Below are positions 1 through 11,970 of a stretch of 64,000 nt of DNA, piece after piece (position 1 is the stretch's first letter; each line of letters starts with the position of its first letter). The notes beneath the pieces are model-generated. The model saw only the letters and a list, made by a program, of their open reading frames with translations. It was not told the DNA's origin and made no database searches. The stretch is from Diploptera punctata. Taxonomy: Eukaryota; Arthropoda; Insecta; Blattodea; Blaberidae. The position numbers and the translations under genes were made by a program. The DNA lies in the NCBI GenBank assembly GCA_030220185.1, contig JASPKZ010010239.1, forward strand, positions 631,001 through 695,000, given 5' to 3'.

Positions 1-1590
1 AAGTAAACAGAATACTCTACATCTGTCCATAAGTTTATTTGTTTTAATTACGGTTGAGTCTATTATTTTCATGACAGTTATTTCATAATAAATATTTTGA
101 AATTTGTTATGAAATAAATTATTACTCGATTCTTCGTTTGTGTGTTTTCATAAAGAAGGAATGGTTTAACTTACATGTTTACGAATTTAAACATTTAGAA
201 ACACTAATTATTTTCAAGAACATTTTACGAAATAAACACATTCACAGAACTGTGTCAGGCTTTACTCTATATTATGAATGTATTCAGATTTTCCAACGTA
301 TTGCAGTGCTGGAAACGATAGAATGTAACACAACCTTAAAAAAGCTCCTATTTTGAATGGTTTGCGCTCCGCTTCCCGCGTTGATTAGAGCTGACTTTTA
401 ACACTGTTGAACTACGCTTCACAGCGTGAAGAGATTTATATGATATCGCTTTGTAACACTTGTATTTTGTTTAGAAAGTCAATCGCTTGGCAATAATCAT
501 CCATCACGGCTTCTCATTACAGCAAGACAATGGAGTATTAAACTAAACAAACAAAGGACGTCATTTGGTGGACAAAAAAAACTGTGCATGCGCGAGGTGA
601 GACTCAGAATATCTCATTTTGAAGGGTTATTCTTTAATGTTTGAATGGGGCTGCCTAATGATTACCCCAGAGAAACTCGCAGCGCCTAGGGATTACCATA
701 ATGGAAAAAGTTTTCGGTACTTAGTAATGTCACCATGAACCTTCCCCCTCCCACTCTCCCACACCCTACTCCTTTGGTAATTAGAACACTTTTTTCTCCT
801 CCTCCAATCTCCCCTTATATTTGCGTTATTTTTAAAGGAAAAAGGAAGGGTGAAAGTGGGAAAAGGGTGTAGCAGTATAATGTAAGACCCTATTGCATAT
901 TCACCCCTATTTACAGCATTCCCTTTCAAACCGCAGTAAATACGCCCTGTTTACACTAAGGAGTTTGTGGTAAGCTACTTAGCACTTCGCCTTACCAGGT
1001 CTATGTATATAGAAAGATCACAGCAACTTCTTGTTTTATACATTGCTATGTATTATGAGCTCCTTATTCAAACACGTATACAGGCACAGTGTAGTATTAC
1101 TCGCATAATTTTTAGCTAAGTGTACAATAAATTACACCGAGAAAAACATAAAAGGCTACTGCTCTTTGCGGAGAGGGTTAATGCAGTTATTTCTCATCCT
1201 ATGGCTCGATTTTTTAACCCAGTTAACTTACAATAAGTTACTCTGGAAAAGTATGTTCAAAAGTAACACACTAGAATTATATTCATAATATTATAAGACA
1301 ATGAAACAAACAGAATAAAGTTCATCATATAGGTAGTGCGTAAACTAAGCTAATTCGTAAGCAAATCAAAGTTCTGGTCTGATTTCGTTACTATGTATTC
1401 ATTTTGTTAAATTGAAGAAACAAAATTTCTTATGCTGATAATTTATTTAAACGTATCGGTGGACTAAAAAAGTTATTAACTTTTGAATATTATTGTACAA
1501 TTGATACAAATTTAAATATTCATTCGTTTTCTTATTGTTTTATTAACGGCATTAAATAATTGAAACCAATATATGTTAGAGGAAACATTG
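1..1590. other. AT-rich non-coding stretch, no gene seen
   Basis: I see no convincing gene, RNA or known repeat here. Short open frames exist on both strands but show no recognisable domain. A pyrimidine-rich patch lies at about 735-800. The stretch at 360-600 is less AT-rich than its surroundings and may be single-copy. Confidence 0.5.
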
Positions 1591-1591
1591 T

Positions 1592-2560
1592 CATAAGTAA
1601 TGACACGAGTGATTTCCAATTTATCTCGAGAATTTGGAAATCAAGAGTGGCATTCGTTAGGACTATTTAACGAATAAAATTAAGCAGTTTACTCACAAAC
1701 ATTATACCAGGATTCTTAGCCAAATTTTGGAATTCCTTAGATTTGGACAGGGTGTATCTTTCTAAAATTGCCATCGCTGCCATTAGAGGATCAATTTCAA
1801 TTTTAAGAAACCATATTTACAAAATTTCTACTTTATAGTATGTATACTTCAATTAGGCCTACAATTTGAATTTTGTAAAATGTATTTACAAAATGTATTT
1901 CATCAATTCCAAAAATTAATTGTCCTTGAGGCAATCCTCTACTGAGGAAAGTTGTATATAATAAAAAATAAATAAAATATTTATAAACTTAATGTAAACG
2001 GTGATGTTTGAATACAAATCAGAAACGATTGGTACGCTTCATTTGCTTCTTTTCATCATCACTGCAACCAGATCATATTATTTATTGCCAACGAATCCCA
2101 ATATTGTAAGAATGCACCTAGTGGAGAAATTTATAACCAACATTATAGGTATTAAATAATTTCTGATGTCCTATAATATAAATATGTCAATTATATTTTT
2201 CTGGAACGTTATTTTCTGGAAAATAGTTTGTTTAAGAAAGTGCAAACAGTGTTTTTTGTAGTATAATCAATTGTTACAAATGTGTTTATATTATCTCCCG
2301 CATGCGCTATCTGCTGACATTCATGCACTATAAATACAGTCTGGTAGTCGTGTTTCTTAGAGAGTCAGTAACTGCAAAATAATGCTATGACTTATTCAGA
2401 ATGTTAAAAAGGGAGGAGCTTTATTTAATATGATAAACTTTCGTTGATAAATTCGAGGCGAAACACGACTATGATTGGTTGTAAATAAAAATTTATTGAA
2501 ATGTGATTGGTCATTGACTCCCATTTGGGCATGAGTTAAATAGTCAGTAAAAAACTTGTT
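1592..2560 (+). repeat. Rep1 interspersed repeat, copy 1
   Basis: This matches three other places in the window (3817-4800, 21735-22815 and, reversed, 32116-32853). The block opens with an imperfect hairpin around CTCGAG (about 1605-1650), followed by TTAACGAATAAAATTAAG and later by a segment around GTGATTGG...GGCATGAGT. Copy 1 carries about 270 extra bases (about 1705-1970) that the others lack. There is no coding potential. The ends are only weakly inverted (AGTAATGCC against ACTCATGCC), so a non-autonomous DNA element is possible but unproven. Confidence 0.75.
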
Positions 2561-3213
2561 AATGGTACTTTTTCCCCCCAACAGTTGTAGGCCTACTTAA
2601 GTGTCTCAAAACAAATTGTAAAATATACTAGAAAAGTACTACTATTCACTGACCATCGAAAATTCCTACAGTGACAATTGGTTTCAGGAGGTTAAAGTTA
2701 GAGAAAATCCGAGCGAATTAAAATCAATGTTAATATTCTCATTCTTTGTGTATCTCCAATAACTTTCTCGAATTCAATGTACAATAAATTATTATTTCTT
2801 GTTTCAGAAGACGTGGGTACTAAATTCAAACAAACTAGGAAAGTGTATGTTTGTTATGTATGCCACGTCCAGACTGGAAAGTGAGTTTTTGCTCGTAGTC
2901 GGTCTCTGGCGCCCGATCTGCAGTTTTTGTTAAGATTATTGTTGTTGTATTTAAACGCTGACTCTCTGGCACATGGCCACATCTCTCTTTCTTATCTACG
3001 TTCACTCTCAAGAAACGAGACAAATTCAATTTCGTTAAAACTCCACACTCTTTTTTGCATATTCTCCAGACAGACATAGGCCTATAGCAACATTTAAATT
3101 ACATTAAATTAATTTGAATTTATTAGCTATAACTTTCACAAGAGATTAAATACGCGTTATTATTATTTCAGTTCAGATTAATCTAATTAACGATTTAGAT
3201 CAAATTAAATTAC
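2561..3213. other. no gene seen
   Basis: AT-rich DNA between a Rep1 and a SINE. The open frame at 2835-3077 on the minus strand shows no recognisable domain. Confidence 0.45.
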
Positions 3214-3616
3214 TCACTGCTGTGGTCTCCGGATAGCAGGTTCGACCCCCAGTCGGCACAAGTTTTCTGAATTACTTTTTTTTCAGGTATTTTTCTTGCC
3301 TGTAAGACAAACCTCAATAAAAATTATGGTCCAAATGGTCCCAGAATATCATGTGGTTATCATAATCATCATTTCCCTATTCGCCATGTTTAATATAAAT
3401 GCATGAATGAATGGTGTGTTTCGCCATGATGTTGTGATGTTTCGATGGAGGCCCTAAATTCAGATGATTACTCACTCGGGGATGCCCTACAAATCCTTAT
3501 GCAATCAAAAATTTCGTGTTCTACAGTTTAAAATAATTCTTTCGACGTGCCATGCCACCGCAAGACCGGTAGACGTGAGGCTTCAAAATGTATATATAAG
3601 GTGAGAGGTTAAAGTA
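3214..3616 (+). mobile_element. SINE-B, diverged copy with a deleted tRNA-like head
   Basis: The head TGTGGTCTCCGG...GGTTCGACCCCC is shortened between the A- and B-box-like parts. It is followed by the common central block (CCTGTAAGACAAA...) and the B tail ending in AAGGTGAGAGGTTAAAG. Related copies lie at 25211-25627, 25924-26356 and 61998-62410. A SINE is a non-coding retroposon copied by a LINE's enzymes. Confidence 0.75.
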
Positions 3617-3816
3617 TAACGGAGAAGAGATTAGAAAATAACAAATATAATTAAAATTTTGGCTAATTTGTACGTTAAACTAAAAGTTAAAAAATGGTAG
3701 GCCTATACATTATTTTTCTTTAAAAAGGAAACGAAGGGAAATTACATATAGAATTCGACTAAATTGGGTGTATTGAGAATGTGCAGCGGACTGGAAGCTA
3801 GACGCTGGCCTGTAAA

Positions 3817-4800
3817 TTATCATAAGTAACGCCAGGAGTGATTTCCAATTTACCTAGAGGATTTGAAAATAAAGATTGGTATTTTGTTAGGGCTATCTAA
3901 CGAATAAATTAAGCTGTTTACTCACAAATCATTATATAAATATAGATATTTTAAAATAATTATATATTTTATGTAAATGGCGATGTTTGGAAACAATTGA
4001 GAAATGTTTGGTTATATTTAATTTGCAACTGCAACTTGATCATATTATGTATTGCCAAATAGCATAGCAATATTGTAAGAATGCACCCTCCATCCATCCA
4101 TAGTAATTCTGCCCGAAGGCAGGTCTTTCACTGCAATCATAGCATTTTCATGTTATGCTTTGCAGCTTTACTAGGGAATTATAGGTGTGGTAGTTTCCCG
4201 TTGTTTTCCACACCGATGAAGGATGATGATGATGATAAGGATGATGATTTTCGGGGACCGTTGGGTCCTACGCTTCGTGACATTTGTCTTATAGGTGAGG
4301 AAAAACCCCGAAAGATACCTCATCCAGGAGCCTGTCCCGATCGGAAATCAAACCCGGGTCCGCTGCTTGACAAGGCAGCACGCTACCTCGAGACCACAGT
4401 GGTGGACGAATGCACCCTAGTGGAGAAAAAATAAAATACATCAAACTGTATATTGTAACCAACATTATAGGTTATTAATTCTTTTTTTCGGAAACAACTC
4501 AGCAAAATAATTTTTTAAAAACGCAACTATTGAAAACACAATTATCAAATGTGTAGGTCGAAGGCAACTGTTCATTATTTGCTATATTCAACGTATTTGT
4601 TGGAGAGTCATTCATTGCAAACTAATGCTCTGACCTGTTCAGAATATTAAAAAGGGGGAGTTTTCTTTATTTTGGTAATCTAAATTCGATAACTATCAAG
4701 GTGAAACACGACAGTCATTGGTTGTAAGTCAAAATTCATTGAAACGTGATTGGCTATTAATTTTCATTTTCGGCATGAGTTAGTTATGTATATAAACGTA
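3817..4800 (+). repeat. Rep1 interspersed repeat, copy 2, split by a SINE
   Basis: Same block order as the copy at 1592-2560, starting with ATAAGTAACGCCAGGAGTG and ending near GGCATGAGTTAG. A SINE-A lies inside it at 4090-4407, flanked by the Rep1 sequence GAATGCACCCT on both sides. The Rep1 copy is therefore older than that SINE. Confidence 0.75.
4090..4407 (-). mobile_element. SINE-A, full length, nested in Rep1
   Basis: Read on the minus strand, it starts with a tRNA-like head (CCACTGTGGTCTCGAGGT with a GGTTTGATTTCC B box). It continues through GGGGTTTTTCCTCACC, an ATC-rich linker and CACCGGTGTGG, and ends in TATGGATGGATGGA. An exact 11-bp TSD, GAATGCACCCT, flanks it at 4079-4089 and 4408-4418. 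Open frames across it are not genes. Confidence 0.92.
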
Positions 4801-5189
4801 AATTCAAGTGCACAGCCTTCTAAACTGCAATTTCAATTAGTATCGTCGCTTTGCCATAAAATATGTAAAAAAATGTACTTGTACCTCCACACTGTTTCTT
4901 ACAAAGTTTGAATTCGTATCTTGTGTGACAAAGAAAGTTTAAGAGTAATTCTAACTGTATTTGCAGTTGAGAAATCCGCGCGCTTCAATTGAAGGGCTAT
5001 TTATTTGAAACGTTGTTAATCGACGTCTAGTCTCCCTCCTCCACATGGGCTGGGCAGATCTCGATACATCTCACAAATAATGGCACTAAATCAATATCAC
5101 AAATTATATTTTTAAATTAAGTGTATTATTATTATTGTTATTATTATTATTATTACTATTATTATTATTAAACACTATGATTATATATA
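4801..5189. other. no gene seen; short (ATT)n
   Basis: AT-rich DNA ending in an (ATT)n run at about 5126-5170. The Leu-rich open frame that starts there comes from the microsatellite. Confidence 0.5.
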
Positions 5190-5766
5190 GAAGGCTCAAT
5201 TCTCGAAATGCGTGCTATTATGCATTACAGAGACTCTTGTCGCCCGAACTCCTTTCAAAAAATGTTAACCTGAAAATATATAAAAATATTATTCTACCAG
5301 TTATATTATTTGGATACGAAACATGGACTCTTACTTTAAGGGAGGAAAGGAGATTACGAGTATTTGAGAATAAAGTTTTTAGGAAAATGTTTGCACTAAA
5401 GAGAGATGAACAGACGGGCGAATGAAGAAGACTACATAACAGTGAATTGCATGGTATTTATAAGAAGCTAGATGTAATAATAACAGTTAAGTCTCGTAGA
5501 CTGCGATGGGCAGGACATATGGCTCGAATGAAGAATGAAAGATGTGCATGGAAGCTTCTTGTAGGAAAACCAGAGGGAAAATGCCCAGTTGGTACGCCAA
5601 GAATGAGGTGGGAGAATAACATTAACTATGATTCGAGGGAAGTAGATTATACAGGGAATTATTGAAAAACATTAGCTCAGGATAGGGATGTATGTAGAGC
5701 TTATGTTCGCGCAGCCATGATCCTACGGATTCGATAGTGCCAGTGAGTTATTTAGTTAGTTAATTA
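5190..5766 (+). mobile_element. LINE-a, 5'-truncated 3' end
   Basis: Encodes the C-terminal end of a non-LTR retrotransposon reverse transcriptase polyprotein in two open pieces (about 5190-5425 and 5447-5665). Visible family landmarks are GYETWTLTLREERRL, KRDEQTGE, RRLRWAGHMARM and WKLLVGKPEGK. The frame is broken where TGG has become TGA at about 5423, so it is dead. The 3' end GATAGTGCCAGTGAG is followed by a (TTAG/GTTA)-type simple repeat, matching the (GTAA)n tail of the copies at 13209 and 34098. Confidence 0.9.
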
Positions 5767-6039
5767 TACATTTATTTATATAAATAATTTTATGAATATT
5801 TGAAAGTATTTATATTTACATCTATATATTTAATTCATAATTATTTTCTGTTCTAAATCTATACGGAATAGATTTTGTTCGATCAAAGCATAATTGTTTA
5901 TTGTATTTATTTAACTGAAATTATTTCCTCTCAATACAGATATGTTACTGTACATTAATTGTATATATATAAAGATTTTAAAATGAAAATGTTGTATTAA
6001 CTCTTAAATTACGCAACTTCACTATCTTTCTTTTACTTT

Positions 6040-6158
6040 CTTTCTTTCTTTCTCCCTCTGTTATTTATCTTTCTCTCTGTCTCTCTCTCTCCCTCCTCTC
6101 TCTCTGTCTCTCTCTATCTCTCTCTCTCTGTCTGTCTCTCTCTCTCTGTCTCTCTTCT

Positions 6159-6215
<57 letters not shown>
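6040..6215. repeat. (TC)n microsatellite
   Basis: A nearly pure CT/TCTC run with scattered CTGT variants. The 60-residue Arg/Glu-rich minus-strand open frame over it is an artefact. Confidence 0.95.
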
Positions 6216-6218
<3 letters not shown>

Positions 6219-6535
6219 TGTGATGGCAACAACGTGCAGTTGCACAATCCAGGATGTTATTTCTCGACCCCTTGCATGCTTCTTGAGATTAATTTCTTTA
6301 TGGTTATCTGTGGGAGTTCAACTGCTTGCCCTGGCCTTCACGACAAATGTATGATAGATTAAAATTGAGTGATGCAGATATAGTAAAGTGGTCTAAGTTC
6401 ATCTGCTGGAACGGATCATCATAAATTAATTATGAGCCTAACTGGAATCAAGAACGCGGAAAGAGCCACAGCACTCGGCGCTGAGAAAACAACACTCCGT
6501 TCCAAGGACAGTTTCCCATTACGTAGGGTGATATT
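6216..6535. other. no gene seen
   Basis: Mixed-composition DNA between the (TC)n tract and a SINE-F copy, with no recognisable feature. Confidence 0.45.
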
Positions 6536-6912
6536 TTTTTAATGGCGTAAGCCCATTGTTGAGCCTCCTCTCCTTTGCTAGGAGTTACCAGACCAAATTA
6601 ACTTTTAGTTACCCTATTTGTACGTAGATGTCTTGAATGGCATGCGGTCAACACACCGACACAATAAGACACCTAACAGGTAACTAACGTCTTACTAGGA
6701 CGTTGAGGTCGATAAATTTTGCTTCGAGATCTTTTTATTCAGGCTTAAGGATCATTTACGAGCCTGAAAATTTTCAGACACGGCTTAACGTCCTTCCCGG
6801 AGGACCTGCTCCTTGGATTTTTCCGTTCTCAAAAAATCCATCGACCCCGGCCAGTTTGAACCCGCGACCCTCAGGACCAGAGGCAAGGAGCATAACCACC
6901 ATTCCACGATCG
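6536..6912 (-). mobile_element. SINE-F, long copy
   Basis: On the minus strand it opens with a tRNA-like head (GGTTATGCTCC...CGGGTTCAAACTGG) and a central part with CCAAGGAGCAGGTCCTCCGG and GAAAATTTTCAGGCTCG. It ends near GGTCTGGTAACTCCTAGC and GGCTTACGCCAT. Relatives are at 8213-8575, 11475-11625 and, interrupted by a LINE, 13140-14110. Confidence 0.65.
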
Positions 6913-7164
6913 TGAGAAAATTAACTCTAGCTGTTCCTCTACATCGAACATCTCACTATTCCTCATCTTTCCTTGCTTCAGCCACACGACTACGGATTCC
7001 CTCCCCTCGTATATCAAGGACTGCCCGACTCAAAAACAGTTTAAAAAAACTTAATACATATTTCATTTAGACAATATAACATATAACCGTGTTCCTTGTA
7101 TAGTATCTATGTTTCTTTATATTTTAAACTTTCTTTACCAAGCCAATTACTTAATCAAATTAGG

Positions 7165-7178
7165 CTATAGGTTACTAC

Positions 7179-7226
<48 letters not shown>

Positions 7227-7236
7227 CACAATTTTC
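7165..7236. repeat. (ATT)n microsatellite
   Basis: Trinucleotide run ATTATT, uninterrupted for most of its length. Confidence 0.95.
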
Positions 7237-7249
7237 CTTTCTTTCCCTT

Positions 7250-7405
7250 GTCAATTTTATATTGTATAGATATATCTATTATGTATAATTAATCAACATG
7301 TGGATAATTCATAATTATTGTTGTTATATATGTATAATTTAACCCTGGTGAAGCAGAAGAAAACTTACAGTTTTAACTCCATCAGGTAAAATAAATAAAT
7401 AAATA
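7250..7405 (+). mobile_element. possible LINE 3' end with (AAAT)n tail
   Basis: AACCCTGGTGAAGC...AGTTTTAACTCCATCAGG leads into AAAATAAATAAATAAATAC. The minus-strand sequence at 37946-38175 opens with the complementary tail and GCCTGGTGGAGTTAAAAC. The shared end plus an A-rich tail suggests a retrotransposon 3' UTR, but no coding part is seen. Confidence 0.4.
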
Positions 7406-7719
7406 CATACATAAAATAAATGGTCCACCGCAGCCGATTTGGATGATATTACTATTACCAAAATATGTTTCGGTAAGTAAGCACCCTTTCGCGGTAATTG
7501 CCCTATATTACAGCACTTTGAAATAAGCTGGCATGAGAAATTTAGTTTATTTTTTCCTAATTTATATTTAAAAAAGAAAAAATCCGCAAACCATCAAAAT
7601 AGGACCATAAATTCTAATTGCTGAGTTACTACGTCATGGACTTTATAAGAAGAGTTCAGATAATTGTTAATAATAACTCGTTAAAAGAATATTAAAGTAT
7701 TTAAGACTATTCATAAATC
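7406..7719. other. no gene seen
   Basis: AT-rich DNA up to the TSD of the next SINE. Confidence 0.5.
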
Positions 7720-8051
7720 GTCCACCGCTGTGGTCTCGAGGTAGCGTGCTGCCTTGTCACGCAGCGGGCCCGGGTTCGATTTCCGGTCGGGACAGGCTCC
7801 TGGGTGAAGTTTCTTTCGGGGTTTTTCCTCAGCTGTTAGACAAATGTCACGAAGCTTAGGGCCCAACGTTCCCCGAAAATCATCCGGCCATCATCATCCT
7901 TATCATTATCATCATCATCGTTCACCGGTGTGGAAAGCAACGAGAAGCTACCACACCTATTATTCCCTAGTAAAGCTGCAAAGCATAGCACAAAAATTCT
8001 ATGATTGCAGTGAAATACCTGCCCTCGGGCAGAATTACTATGGATAGATGG
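7720..8051 (+). mobile_element. SINE-A, full length
   Basis: tRNA-like head with TGTGGTCTCGAGG (A-box position) and GGTTCGATTTCC (B box), then the shared central block, CATCATC linker, CACCGGTGTGG and the 3' end TACTATGGATAGATGG. The TSD is ATTCATAAATC (7709-7719) against ATTCATATATC (8052-8062), one mismatch in 11. Confidence 0.92.
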
Positions 8052-8145
8052 ATTCATATATCAGGTGGATTTTTGCACAATTCCCTCTTGTGATATTATT
8101 ATCGACCTCTATTGCTATTCTTACTGATATTGTTATTGCTGTTAC

Positions 8146-8206
8146 ACCTATTATTACTATTATTATTATTATTATTATTATATTATTATTATTATTATTA
8201 TTATTT
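8146..8206. repeat. (ATT)n microsatellite
   Basis: ATT run with one TAT interruption. The Leu- and Ile-rich open frames on both strands come from it. Confidence 0.95.
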
Positions 8207-8212
8207 CGATTA

Positions 8213-8575
8213 TTTTTGTGCGGCTCGGTTGTCTTGGGGTTTTGTTCCTTGGCTTTGGTTCCATGGGTCGCAGGTTCAATCACAGCGGGGTCGATGGGTT
8301 TTTAGGGCAGAAATATCCAAGGGACAAGTCTTCCCTGAGGATTTTGAAGACTTTGGTCCCGAGTCTGAAGATTTTCGGCTCATAGCAGGAACCGCAAATC
8401 TAAATTTAATGTCTCCGATCTAAATTTAATTGATTTTTCCCATCCAAGTAATACCTTAGTTGTCTACTAGATGTCCCATCGAGGCGATATGTTAACCACG
8501 TGACACACTCACTGGCATGTGTGGGAAAATAAACGTAACTAAATTAGCTTGGATCACGGGACCTACGGAATAGTG
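8213..8575 (+). mobile_element. SINE-F-like copy with a different tail
   Basis: Head GGTCGCAGGTTCAATCACAG, then GGGGTCGATGGGTTTTTAGG and CTGAAGATTTTCGG, matching the SINE-F head and centre in reverse. The tail (around GTGACACACTCACTGGCATG) does not match the copy at 6536. This may be a second case of one head with alternative tails. Confidence 0.5.
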
Positions 8576-8595
8576 TAATTATTAATATCACTACT

Positions 8596-10745
8596 AACTA
8601 ATTAACTAACTAACTCACCCAGTGAGTGGTTCCATCGAACCCTTAGATTCATGGCCGCGCGGTCATAAGTTCTCCACACATCTCTATCCTGAGTTAATAT
8701 TTTTCAATCATCCCCTGTATAATCTACTTTCTTCAAATTATGGTTAATGATATTCTCTCACTTCATTATTTGTCTACCGATTGGGAGTTTTCTCTCTGGT
8801 TTTCCTACAGAAAGCTTCCATGCGCCTCTTCCATTCCTGATTCCTACCATATTTTCTGCCCATTAAAGTCTACCTGACTTAACTGTTCTTATTAAATCTG
8901 GCTTCTCATAAAGTCCATGTAGCTCACTGTTATGTAGTTTTCTCCATTCAACTGGCTGTTCACCATCTTGGATCCAAAAATTACCTAAAACGTTCCATAT
9001 AATATAACTGGGAGAGTAACAATTGTATATATTTTCAGTTTAACATTTTTAGGCAAATTGGGACATCAAGAGTATCTGAAATGCATGAGAGCATATATTT
9101 CCAGAATTAAGCTTATGTTAAATTTCTTTGTGCATCTATTCCTGTTTGTAATTATTGTTCCTACGTATTTAAATTCAGCCACTTGTTCAAAAATTCGAAT
9201 TAACAAATAACGGACCATTTCTATTATATAATAACTTTTTTTAAGTAGTAGTAGGACTTTATTAGACAAAAAGTAAGATATTTACAATATTATTTACAAA
9301 TATGGGTCGCACGGGCAGTAAGCCGTACGTGCTGTTGACAGTCCGTTACAATAAAGTAATAATTGGTATTAGTGTAAAGAAAAATAAACAACAAAAACAG
9401 CAATAACATTACAATTACATAAAGAAAACACAATAATAATATTACAATTAAATAATAACACAATAGCATTATACACTAAAAACATTAACATTACAATTAC
9501 ATAAAGAAAACACAATAATATTACAATTAAGTAATAACACAATAGCATTATCCACTAGAAAAACATTAACATTACAATTACATAAAGAAAACACATTAAT
9601 ATTACAAGTAAATAATAACACAATAGCATTATACACTAATTAATTTATATATAATTGTTAATAATTAATGGTATTGCATTTTGATAACATATATACTGTT
9701 TATTAATACCATTGAATGTAAGCCTTCTTCATCTTCTAAAGATATGATGTCGTGCTCTAGTACAAAACTGAATAGTGAAGGAGATAGTGCATCTCATTCC
9801 ATTAACCCATTGCGGCATTCAAACGTATCCGAAAACTTTTCGCCTAGACGCACTCTATTCTTGGTGCCCTTTAGACGCATTCGTGTAAGTCTAACTTTTT
9901 AGGAATTCCGAACTCCAGCAGGGCATTACATATAACTTGTATCTCTTAATTGAATCATACGCCTTTTTTAAGTCTACATATATTTGAAGCAGAGTGTCAT
10001 TATAGTCCCATTTATCTGTTTTTAAAATACGTTTTATACTAAAAATCTGATCTGTTGTAGAATTACGACTTTTAAATCCACATTGATGATCTCCTATAAC
10101 AACATAAATGCAGGGAATCATGGTATTTACTAATATATTTGTTCGAATTTTGTACGAAATTGAAAGTATTGAGATGCACCTGTAGTTGTTGCAATCAGTT
10201 TTATCGCCTTTGTTATAATTGCTATGATATCGATTCTTTGCATTCATTTGGATGAGCATAATTAGCAACCGACGTATCTTGTCCATCAAGTTATTTCTCC
10301 CCCTGATTTTACCAGTTCTACTGGGATCCAGTCTGAACCTGATGCTGTATAAATATTCACTTCGACTTCTAAATCAGTTGGTCCTGTGACTAGCATTTTT
10401 GCTGTCTGTAAATAATTCTCTTTAATATCCTGTTCTGCATGCACTTTTATTTGAAGTATCTTTTTTCATCTATTAAATACACTCTTGGAATCTACAATCA
10501 TATCCCATTTTCATTCCTAATTATATTTGCTCAAGCCTGAAAGCCTTTCTTTTCTATTCTAACTCCCTGAATATAATTCTCTGATGATCCTATTTTTTGC
10601 ATTCATTTCAAGACCATTAATCTTCTCTCTCAAATAGTCAATTCCCTCTTTTTCACTCCTTAATAACCTGGTGGTTTCCCGTCTAATATAAATTTACTTC
10701 ATTTGGCTCGCGTAAAATTTCATTTTTGCTTATTTTCTTTAATAT
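8596..10745 (-). mobile_element. LINE-a, long degenerate copy
   Basis: Runs on the minus strand from the 3' tail (AGTTAGTTAG) and C-terminal region at about 8600-9240 to the reverse transcriptase region at 9690-10745. At 9891-10289 the translation keeps GDHQCGFKSRNSTTDQIF and VDLKKAYDSIKR, the latter matching the reverse transcriptase motif-A region. Frameshifts and stops are frequent. About 160 bases between the C-terminal and YADD-side regions are replaced by a LINE-z 3' fragment (9244-9680). Confidence 0.85.
9244..9680 (-). mobile_element. LINE-z 3' fragment inside LINE-a, with an ~82-bp tandem repeat
   Basis: Starts AGTAGTAGTAGGACTTTATT and continues through GGGTCGCACGGGCAGTAAGC, as in the longer copy at 35443-36177. 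A unit around AACATTACAATTACATAAAG is repeated about three times, at roughly 9405, 9487 and 9568, whereas the other copy has one unit. It is inserted in the same orientation as the surrounding LINE-a. Confidence 0.75.
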
Positions 10746-10747
10746 CA

Positions 10748-10748
10748 C

Positions 10749-10815
<67 letters not shown>
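10748..10815. repeat. (ATT)n microsatellite
   Basis: Pure ATT run of about 68 bases. Poly-Leu and poly-Ile open frames across it are artefacts. Confidence 0.97.
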
Positions 10816-11470
10816 GAGAATTGTAAGCCACAAAACCTGTACTACTCAATCGACAATATTGCGCCATCTCTTTCTATTTTGGTTTATGATTTTCCAACAT
10901 TGTTTCAATAATATTCAAACACTTTTATAATTGTTTTAAGTTGTGTAAATATTTTTGCCTAGATATTCAAAATGGTGATTTTATTGGTATGTTTTCTTAA
11001 AATATTTTTATCAATCGTATTCCTTAATGATATTCTTAGAATGTGCCTTGTTTATCAAATCTCCTATTATATATCAGTGAATATATTATATTACATTATA
11101 CATAAAAATCACGCTGGGTTAGATCTGGTGACTTGGGAGGTATAAGACCTTCTAAGGGAATACTTTACTTCACTAAGTCTATCTTATCTATCCATCTATC
11201 TATTCATCCGTCCATATGCATGTATGTATAACTTCAAGACCAATGCGGCCGTGATCGCAACTTCAAACTTTTCTCTTTCTAAGAACGTTGGAATTGTGTT
11301 TCTATTTTGTGTAGTTTGGAAGAAATAAATGATTGCAGCCTGTTCCTTCTTTCTGAATAGCCCTATGTGAAATTAACTAGTACAGTTTAATGACGATACC
11401 TAACAAGCAGGTCATTAGCATAAATTTCAAATCAGTGCGTTCTAGGCTAATACATTTAATTTAGGAACCT
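10816..11470. other. no gene seen
   Basis: AT-rich DNA with a short CTATC/CATC-rich patch at about 11185-11225. No domain or repeat family recognised. Confidence 0.45.
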
Positions 11471-11474
11471 CTTT

Positions 11475-11625
11475 TCTTTTCAGAGTTAAGGTTTCTTTAC
11501 TTGGCGTAAGTTAAGGAATGAGAACCATGTGTTTATGCCTCTTCCGAATAATACAATACTAACGATTTTTACGTCCTTAAAAATAATCGATTCCGGCCAG
11601 TTTGAAACGGCGAACTCGATCTACA
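11475..11625 (-). mobile_element. SINE-F head fragment
   Basis: The minus strand shows GTTCGCCGTTTCAAACTGGCC followed by GGAATCGATT and GGACGTAAAAATCG, a diverged SINE-F head and centre. Confidence 0.4.
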
Positions 11626-11798
11626 TTTGAGCATGGGGAACAATAGATCCTAGAAAAATATATGCTATCTTGAGCATACACTAAATCTGAATTTTATGTA
11701 GTTAAATTAACATTGATATTTTGGAATTATAGCCTATATATATAAAAATACGCAGACTAACTTAAAATTAGCTTCATAATAATTTATTTATAAACATA

Positions 11799-11906
11799 CA
11801 GGGTGGACCGCTCGAATGGACCTAATTTCAATTGCTTGTTACTGGCAAACGGTTGAAGATAGAAACTTAAAACAACGTTCATAGTACAGAAAAACTCACC
11901 AAGTTT
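11799..11906 (+). repeat. left terminal inverted repeat of the mariner element
   Basis: Begins CAGGGTGGACCGCTCG and ends CACCAAGTTT. It is the reverse complement of 13015-13122 apart from one base (CATAGTAC against CATATTAC). It is the presumed binding site of the element's transposase. Confidence 0.95.
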
Positions 11907-11970
11907 CGAATCCTGTCGGTAGATGGCACAAAGATACGTTTCTCGTTCTTAGATTTAATTGTTTGTGAAA

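Noticed and set aside
4081..4434. 117-codon frame with an Asp-rich run
   Set aside because: It runs across a SINE-A copy and its TSD; the Asp run is the GATGAT linker of the SINE. The same applies to frames at 7836-8057, 16800-17099, 41599-42036 and 43328-43663.
5135..5425. Poly-Leu leader in front of the LINE-a frame, resembling a signal peptide
   Set aside because: The leucines come from an (ATT)n tract outside the LINE.
6065..6247. Arg/Glu-rich 60-codon frame
   Set aside because: Product of the (TC)n microsatellite.
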